Source of the DNA: Hippasteria phrygiana
Lineage: Eukaryota; Echinodermata; Asteroidea; Valvatida; Goniasteridae
Length of the DNA: 64,000 nucleotides
Direction of reading: 5' to 3'
Assembly: GCA_037893225.1 (NCBI GenBank)
Contig: JAZGUH010000362.1
Span: 1,155,501 to 1,219,500, forward strand
Shown: positions 42,101 through 51,100 of the stretch, piece after piece
Layout of the letters: every line of letters begins with the position of its first letter
Numbering within the stretch: the stretch's first letter is position 1
Program-made: the position numbers and the translations under genes
Notes under the pieces: generated by a model
Databases searched by the model: none
What the model was told of the DNA's origin: nothing
What the model saw: only the letters and a program-made list of their open reading frames with translations

Positions 42101-45100
42101 CGGCATACATTTTCAGCTTAGGGTCTCTGTTTGTGTTAAGCCTGATTAAGATCTGAAGTTGTTTAGTGACCAAAGTGGCTCTTACAAAATTCGTGTACAA
42201 AGTCTATGGGATTTGGGATATAACTAAAATAATCATAGAAAATCAGCCGATGACGTCATCATGACGTCACCTCGGATTTTACATGCTAGTAGCACTATCT
42301 TCCTGCCCACTAATTTTTATGACGATCGGACCTACCCTTATATGTGTTTCAAAAAAGCACATTTTTGATGACGTCATGATGACGTCACACATTTTTCACA
42401 TTTATGTAAAAGAATATAGGAGCTAACAAAGCTATTAAAAAAAGAATTTTGAATTTAACATGTTCTGTTGATGAGATATGGCTTTAAGAAACTTTGAAGT
42501 TAAAAAACTTAAAAATTACTATAAAATCGTATGATGACGTCACCATGACGTCACCTCAATTTTCATCTATAACACGAGCTAGCCTACCAACATACCAGGT
42601 TTAAAGGAAATCGGACCTACCGTTCTCTAGATATGGGCCCTTGAAAATGCATCTTTAAGATGACGTCACATGACACGTGATGACGTCATCATGACGTCAC
42701 GTTTCGGCATACATTTTCAGCTTAGGATCTATGTTTGTGTTAAGCCTGATTAAGATCTGAGGTTGTTTAGTGACCAAAGTGGCTCTTACAAAATTCGTGT
42801 ACAAAGTCTATGGGATTTGGGATAGAACAAAAAAAATCATAGAAAATCAGCCGATGACGTCATCATGACGTCACCTCGGATTTAACATGCTACTAGCACT
42901 ATCTACCTGCCCACTAATTTTTATGACGATCGGACCTACCCTTATATGTGTTTCAAAAAAAGCATATTTTGATGACGTCATGATGACGTCACACATTTTT
43001 CACATTTATGTGAAAGAATATAGGAGCTAACAAAACTATTACAAAAAGAATTTTGAATTTAGCATGTTCTGTTGGTGAGATATGGCTTTAAGAAACTTTG
43101 AAGTTCAAAAACTTAAAAAATACTATAAAATCGTATCATGACGTCATCTTGACGTCACCTCAATTTTGATCTATAACACGAGCTAGCCTACCAACATACC
43201 AGGTTTCAAAGAAATCGGACCTACCGTTCTCTAGATATGGGCCCTTGAAAAACGCACCTTTAAGATGACGTCACGTGACACGTGATGACGTGTCTATGTT
43301 TGAGGTAAGTTTGGTTAAGATCTGAGGTTTTTTAAGACCTAAAGTGCCACCGACAAAATTCGTGTACAAAGTCTATGGGATTTTGGTCAGAACTAAAAGA
43401 AGAAGAAGAGGAAAAAAAAAAAAAATCAGAACAAAAACAAGGCCTTTTCCGACTGACTCTGTCGGAAAAGCCAATAATTGGGGAATCCCTCTCAGGGTAC
43501 CAGTTACTGATGAACGCAAATTTCTGGAATTGGAACAGCTAATGATGTCACATTATTAGCCAATCAGAAGAGGATTTTGGCAAGCATAACAATGAACATG
43601 TGACCAATACGACCAATCACGTCCATTCTAATAAATGTGCTTGCTCTTCTAATGCCAGTTATGGGGGTGCAGTTCCCATGATGCTTTGAGAATGTCAAAA
43701 AGGTTTATTGTGTTAATGTTTAGTTATTGGTAAAAAAAACCAATGATTTTGTATCAAAGAGCTAAATAAACCAACCAGGTAAATCGGTTGTGACATCTTG
43801 TGTTTCACCACAGGTCACTCCAGCATCGCCCCCAATGCAGCTATTATTGAACCAACCAGTGATATCACATTGGTCAATGCCTGATTCGTTGCCATGGCAA
43901 GATACATAGTCCAGAAGAATCGGCCCCACTCCTCGATCACTCTGCCAGGCCTGGGATGCAGGAGGGTAGCCAAGCTGTCGACATATTACAGCGGCCTCTT
44001 TAATGCTCCAGTCATCATCACAGACAGTACCCCACTGGTCTGCAGAGTACAATTCTACCCTTCCTGCGAACGGATTATCGCCATCTACAAGGCGCAACAC
44101 AGCTGGAAAATAATTATAAATTTATGTACTCCTTGTCTTAAATTATGAGAACTTTTGGCATTTTTCAAAACCCCGGGGCGGGGTGGGGTGGGGCGGGGCG
44201 GGGCGGGGCGGGGCGAGGCAGGGCAGGGCGGGGCAGGGCAAAACAACATACTGACTTTGTACACACAAACATGTAATCATGTACTTTGTAACTAACTTAA
44301 ATGAATATCTGTTCGTGAAACATGTATTTTTGGTGGTCTCCCAAATTGTCAGTGTCTTTTTCTGGGGGTGGAGGGGGAGGGGGGGAGGGCTAGTCAGAAG
44401 GTATGAAACCATAATGCCTGACTTGATAAAAAGTGCCAAGAAGAATTATTTGCACCACAAATTTAACAGTGAAAGGAACAATATAGGTTTTCCCGGCCAA
44501 TTTCCTAAAATGTTCATTCACTTCTGAAAATCGGTCATTCATTTTCGTCTGAATTTGAGAATCGCTCTATACACGCATTTCATTTTCGCTACCAGAGCAT
44601 TCGATTCCATTTCCGTTCAATCAATTAAGTGATTGTTCAGAACCTTTCGTTTCTGTCCATTCAGATTCGTTTACAAGACTCCTTTTTCACTTTTAGAGGG
44701 AAATTTCAAATATTGAAAATTCTATTTCACTTTTATTTTAATGCCATCGGCACCAGATCCAATGAGGGGTTTCTATTTCATGAACCGTCAATCAAATTAG
44801 CTTTACCTGAAATCAATTTAGAATGAAATTATAAGTTGCATCATGCATTATTCGTTGTAAACATAAATCTCTGTAGTTAATTGAGTAACATTAAATTAAG
44901 ATCAACATATTCAAGTCTTTTTCTTGTTCTTTTCGATTTTGCTTAATTTTCATTTCCATTATTTACCTATATACATAGTATCTCACATAAAGAACATACT
45001 TATTCTTACGACTCTGCATTACATTCGGTCAACCACCCCTTCCCCTCAAAGCCACCACTGACTACATCTGAGATCAAGTTCATTTTGTGGCAGTTAGAAT

Positions 45101-48100
45101 TTAGCCCTCAATTAATTCTCCGACCAGGCATCGAGGGAGACCACCACAAGAGTAAGACCACACAAGAGCCTGCAAGACCAGCACAAGACCAGCACAAAAC
45201 CAGCAGTCTTAATCTTAAGCTATTCAAATGAACTGTAACAAAAGCATTCCTTTGTCATGGTTTATGCCTGTTACTTGTGCCTGTTACAAGCTGGTCTTGT
45301 GCCTGGTCTTGAAATGGTCTCGACTACAACACTGGTTGTTACGGGCTATTTCCTGTAAACAAGTAGATCTCCAGAGTATCGGCAGTCTGCAGATAGTCTG
45401 CAACACTCTCAAAATAACTCAAAAAATGCATAAGATGGTTGCGATCGAAATCGACATGAGAGGTTCGTCTATAATGGCTTCGAATTTGTGCTGCCATCAC
45501 GTACAGGTTGAATCAAATCGAATATCGAATGAAGAGTAATATCTCATTTCAATTTCTGCTTGAATTTATAAGATTCTGTATCAGGTTTAGAAACCTGTAA
45601 TGTAATCTGCTATTTTGAATGAAATAAACTTACTTTTGTTTGCCCGTTCACGAAAATGTATTCCCGAACTCGGCTGGAAATTGAATGCTTGCGTAAATTA
45701 ATGCACAGGTAACATAAATGGCCGCCTGTTTATCAAAACCGAATGCACATACCATAAAAACGATTGAACTTTTGTTGAATTGAAACGGGAGTAGAGACGC
45801 GCATTCAAATTCAGACGAAAATGAATGACCTATTTTCAGAAGTGAATGAACACTTTACGAAATTGGCCGGGAAAACCTATATTAAAGGCACTTGGAGACT
45901 TTTTAATTCCTTGTTAAATAAATCTAAGTCTAAAGCCGTGTCCGCACTGGACGTTTTTTTTGGAAGGTTTTACCGAGACATGGTAAAATGAAAAATGGTC
46001 AAATGTGACCACTGTCTGCACTTGGACTTTCGACACGGGAACATTTTACCGAGACCGTGGTAGAAGTAACGAGCTGTAATATAACGACTCGTGAGGGCGC
46101 TTTGCGTGACCTTTCTACATTGATGTGATTGACCCAAATCACGCGTGCCTTTTCATTTTTCCGGCCGATGTGTACACGCAGGCCTACGTCTTTAGCACCA
46201 ATCAAACTTCCGACTTTATCAATAATAATATCGGCCATGATTGCGACCAAAAGAGGAACAACGCACTGGAATTTGGAATTTTGCCACATATGCACCGCAC
46301 CGCGGTGAAACAATGTAAAGCGCATGCGTGGTTTCCCTGTGAAGCATGACCTTGCGCTCGGGCCGGATGTACGCTTTCCTGAGCCACTTTCCTCTCAGTT
46401 ACTTTTCCTGAGTCTAGCGGTTACTTCTACCGGGCAACTGCTGCCCAGGATAACTGACCAGGTAACTTTTCCCGAGACGATAAGTCCAGTGCGGACAGTG
46501 CGAGTCGGTAAAATCCGGCATTTTGGTGTGATCGTTGTCTAACCGCAACGAAACCGCAAGTCGCGTTCCCACTTATGCTTGATCCACCTTTTCGAATGGA
46601 AGTGTCGAGTCCGAAAGGTCACCGAGTTCAGTATTACGCATGCGCTTGCTTGCTGAGCGCGCGCTATGTAGCAGCGTTGCATGCTGGGACGGGTCAAATT
46701 GCATACGTATACATGTGTGTACATGTGCGATGTTTTGATGTTCGAAGTTTTAACATGGAGGAAGAAGTGTACTCGGACAAGAATATCGACAAAAATATTT
46801 CTCTGAGGCGTATCAGCTGCCAAATACCAATCTCCCTACAGACTCAAGCGAATCGTACATGCCACACATGCGACGTGCACATCACTTCCCTATTAAAGTA
46901 ATCATAGTTTTCGCATAAAAAAAAAACATCTTTTTACACAAATGTAACTTCTGCAAAGATGATGTTTGTTCGTTTTTACAAGATATTTATTGTGTCAAGA
47001 TTTTCTGGAGTAGTACTAATGAAGTGATTTAAACAATTTTTGGTGGTGGGGATATAAACAGCTTTTTTAACATAAAAACATATTTCAGTATCCTCAGAGT
47101 AATTTGAAAACATACTTTTACATACATTTGTATTTTTGAAAAAATAAATTATTGATTCACTTTTATGTACCCCAAGAATTCAACTGGACAGCGCATTCAT
47201 ATACAGTGATATCATGATGACAATAAGACTTTCTGAACCATTATATATTATTAACTCACGGTTATCGGCAGACGCCTCATTGCAAGTAACCCCAACATCG
47301 TAGTAATGAGAGCAGCCGCGATAAAACCAGCCAGTATTGTCACACTGCTCAATGCTCGGTTCACTGCCATGACATGCAACATTGGCCAGTAGAATCGGCC
47401 CTGATCCTTGACCAAAATGTGCACGCTGCCAGGCATTAGATGCAGACGGATAGCCAAGCTGTTGACAGATCACGTTGGCATCTTCGATGGTCCAGCTGTA
47501 ATCGCATACTGTTCCCCAGACACATTGGTAGTACACTTCCACTCTTCCTTCGTGAGGCGTGTTTCCATCAACAAGACGCACTGCAACTGATAACAAAAAT
47601 CACGACGGAGAAATATCACAACTTTTAATAAGACCAATGACATAGGCATAGCAAGGTAATTTTTTTATTGGGGGGGGGGGGGGGGTAGACGTGAAAAAGA
47701 GCACTCGATATATCAGGGGCACAGTTAACATTTTTAGGGCGCAGGGGGAAATCACGGCTAGCGAAATCGGCAGTCCGACTTCCCGGGTCAACCAAAATAT
47801 TGTCGGACAACCAAATGTTCCAGGTTGCCAGCCTGACGGCAAGTACATGTACCGGTACCTGTTTTCAACAATACTCGCATTCTTTTAAACTGATCTTTTA
47901 ATCCACGGCATTTCAGAAATTTTAGCACCGTGCACAGCAGCAAAAAAGAGATCGACATTCAAACCTTGATGTTGCACGACTGTGTGTGTGTGTGTGCAGT
48001 GGTGCATGGTGGTACAATGTACGTCAGGTCGAATCGTTGGCATAAACTATACCCCTAGAACTATGGCTCCGGTAATTAAGAAGCCCAATTTTCCCATAGG

Positions 48101-51100
48101 CTACTACTACAGCACAAACAAGAATGCAAGTTTTATGCAGCATGAGCGCAAAAAACGCTGCAAAGTTTACCCAAAATCCGTATTTTACTTATTGACATCC
48201 TCGCCTTGCTTGCACCAAGCAACCAACAAGAGATCACTAGAATCGGATAATCCAATTTTCGGAAAAATGTGAAAAAAGTCTTTGTTCCGTACTGAAGCGA
48301 TTAGACACACGACATGCACGAAGCGGCTGTTTGGTATCCCAGCATGCATGGGGCTGGGTCAGGTGCGGGTCGGACAAGCTCATGATTATTCATGCAAAAT
48401 CTCAAGTACGCAGTACAACAGCTGCCGGGTCCACTGGATTTATATGCGCAATGTCATTTTACACGTACATTACGCAACTTTGTTAGCCGTACTTCAGATA
48501 CGGCAACACACTTTTTTCAGTGTTGTACATGGTAGACTCATTCACCACATGGATTATATCAGTAGCATAGTGAGAAATTCTTCATTGTGGGGTGAGGAGG
48601 TGCTGCCATTTTTTTCTGAAAAGGTATTTTTCTGACCACAAACAAAGTGACAGCATTTCAAACACATGTATTATGCCATGGGCAGCTACTTATCCACTAT
48701 TCTACTCATTTTGCTCTTATTTTCTTCATCCAGTTTTAATATTTGGGATCTTAATGTGTTTACCCCCCCCCCCCCCCCCCCCCCCCCCCTCCACACTGCT
48801 ATGCCATTGGATCGTATTTGTACGGAATTGTAATGCAGGCCCTTCATCATGTGCGTATGGCTTAAAACCCTGCGTGCAGCCAAGGTGCTCAACCACAAGG
48901 CACATTTTTGTGTTTTTTTAATTACTTTAAACACCTTTGGGCAAATAAATCTTTTCGACATTCTCAAAGCATCATGGGAACTGCATTAGCCAAACTGGCA
49001 TTAGAAGAGCAAGCACATTAAAACTGACGTGATTGGTCGCATTGGTCATATGTTCGTTGTCATGCTTGCAAAAATCCTCTTCTGATTGGCTAATAATGTG
49101 ACATTATTAGCTGTTCTAATTCCAGAAATTTGCATTCATCAGTAACTGGTACCCTGAGAGGGATTCCCCAATTATTTCCTTTATTTTTATTGCCATTTAA
49201 AATTGATTTTTCTGGTTGGCTTTTCCGAATTTTTTCGGAAAAGGCTTTGTTTTTGTTCTGATTTTTGGCTTTTCCGAAATTTTTCGGAAAAGGCTTTGTT
49301 TTTGTTCTGATTTTTTTTATTTTATTATTTTTTTTTCCTATTTTAGTTCTATCCCAAATCTCATAGACTTTGTACACAAATGTTGTCGCGGGCACTTCGG
49401 TCATCAAACAACCTCAGATCTTAATCATATTTACCATAGACATTGACCCTCAACTGAAATTAGATGCCGAAGAGTGACGTCATGATGACGTCATCACGTG
49501 TCACGTGACGTCATCTTAAAGGTGCATTTTTCAAGGGCCCATATCTAGAGAACCGTAGGTCCGATTGCATTCAAATCTGCTATGGTGGTAGACAAGTACG
49601 TGTTATAGATGAAAATTCAGGTGACGTCATGATGACGTCATCATACGATTTTATAGTAATGTTTAAGTTTTTTTATCTTAAAGTTTCTTAAAGCCATATC
49701 TCATCAACAGAACATGCCAAATTCAAAATTCTTTTTGTAATAGATTTGTTAGCTCCTATATTCTTTCACATAAATGTGAAAAATGTGTGACATCATCATG
49801 ACGTCATCAAAAATGTGCTTTTTTGAAACACATATAAGGGTACGTCCGATCGTCATAAAAATTACTGGGTAGGTAGATAATACCACTAGCATGTAAAATC
49901 CGAGGTGACGTCATGATGACGTCATCGGCTGATTTTCTATGAATTTTGTAGTGCTATCCTAAATCCCATAGACTTTGTACACGAATTTTGTAAGTGGCAC
50001 TTTGGTCACTAAACAACCTCAGATCTTAACTAGACTTCTATGTCTGATGTTACAAGAACAGAACATAGGGCTTTTCCGCATTTTTTATTACATCACTTGG
50101 AATTTTGCACACGTTGTTCACATTTATATTCAAGTATATGTGACCAAACAAACGTTTTCAAAAAAGAATTTCGACATTTGCATGTTCCGTGGAAGAGATA
50201 TGGTTGAAAAGTTGGAAAATTTAAACAAAGCTATAGAATCATCGTGACGTCACATCAATTTTCATCTGTAATGCTAGTTGGCCTACCAGCATACTAAGAA
50301 TGGATGCAATCTTAAGTACAGTTCTCTAGATATAGGACCTTAAAAATATGCACCTTTAAGATGATGTCATGTGACCCATGATGACGTCATCACGACGGCA
50401 CTTATCAAAGCAAATATTTGCAACGTGGTCTTGGCCTATGTCAAGATTGAAGTCAATCTGATCAACGACAGTATACAATTTAAATAGCACAATGAAATTT
50501 GAAACATTTAAAAATTCTGAGGTTGTTTAGTGACCAAAGTGCCACTTGCAAAATTAGTGTACAAAAACTATGGGATTTGGGATAGAACTAAAAAATGCAT
50601 AGAAAATCAGCCGATGACGTCATCATGACGTCACTTTGGATTTTACATGCTAGTGGCATTATCTACCTACCCAGTAATTTTTATGACGATCGGACATACC
50701 CCTATATGTGTTTCAAAAAGCACATTTTTGATGACGTCATGATGACGTCACACATTTTTCACATTTATGTGAAAGAATATAGGAGCTAACAAATCTATTA
50801 CAAAAAGAATTTTGAATTTAACATGTTCTGTTGATGAGATATGGCTTTAAGAAACTTTAAGATTCAAAAACTTAAACATTAGTACTATAAAATCATATGA
50901 TGACGTCATCATGACGTCCTCAAAATGTGCTTTTTGAAAACATAAGGGTACATATCCAATCATCATAACAATTGGTGGATTGGTAGATGTTGTCGCTAGC
51001 ATGTGAAATCCGAAGTAATCTTATGATGACGTCATCGGCCGTTTTTCTATGATTTTTTTTAATGTTTCTAATTTCATTGTACATACTCTCAAAATTTCAC

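Noticed and set aside
41200..43300. CRISPR-like array
   Set aside because: The repeats are ~603 bp, palindrome-rich and in an animal intron, with no short repeat-spacer pattern.
46125..46901. Frames of 74-108 residues on both strands
   Set aside because: They lie in or beside the GTGTCCGCACTGGAC element and show no family resemblance.
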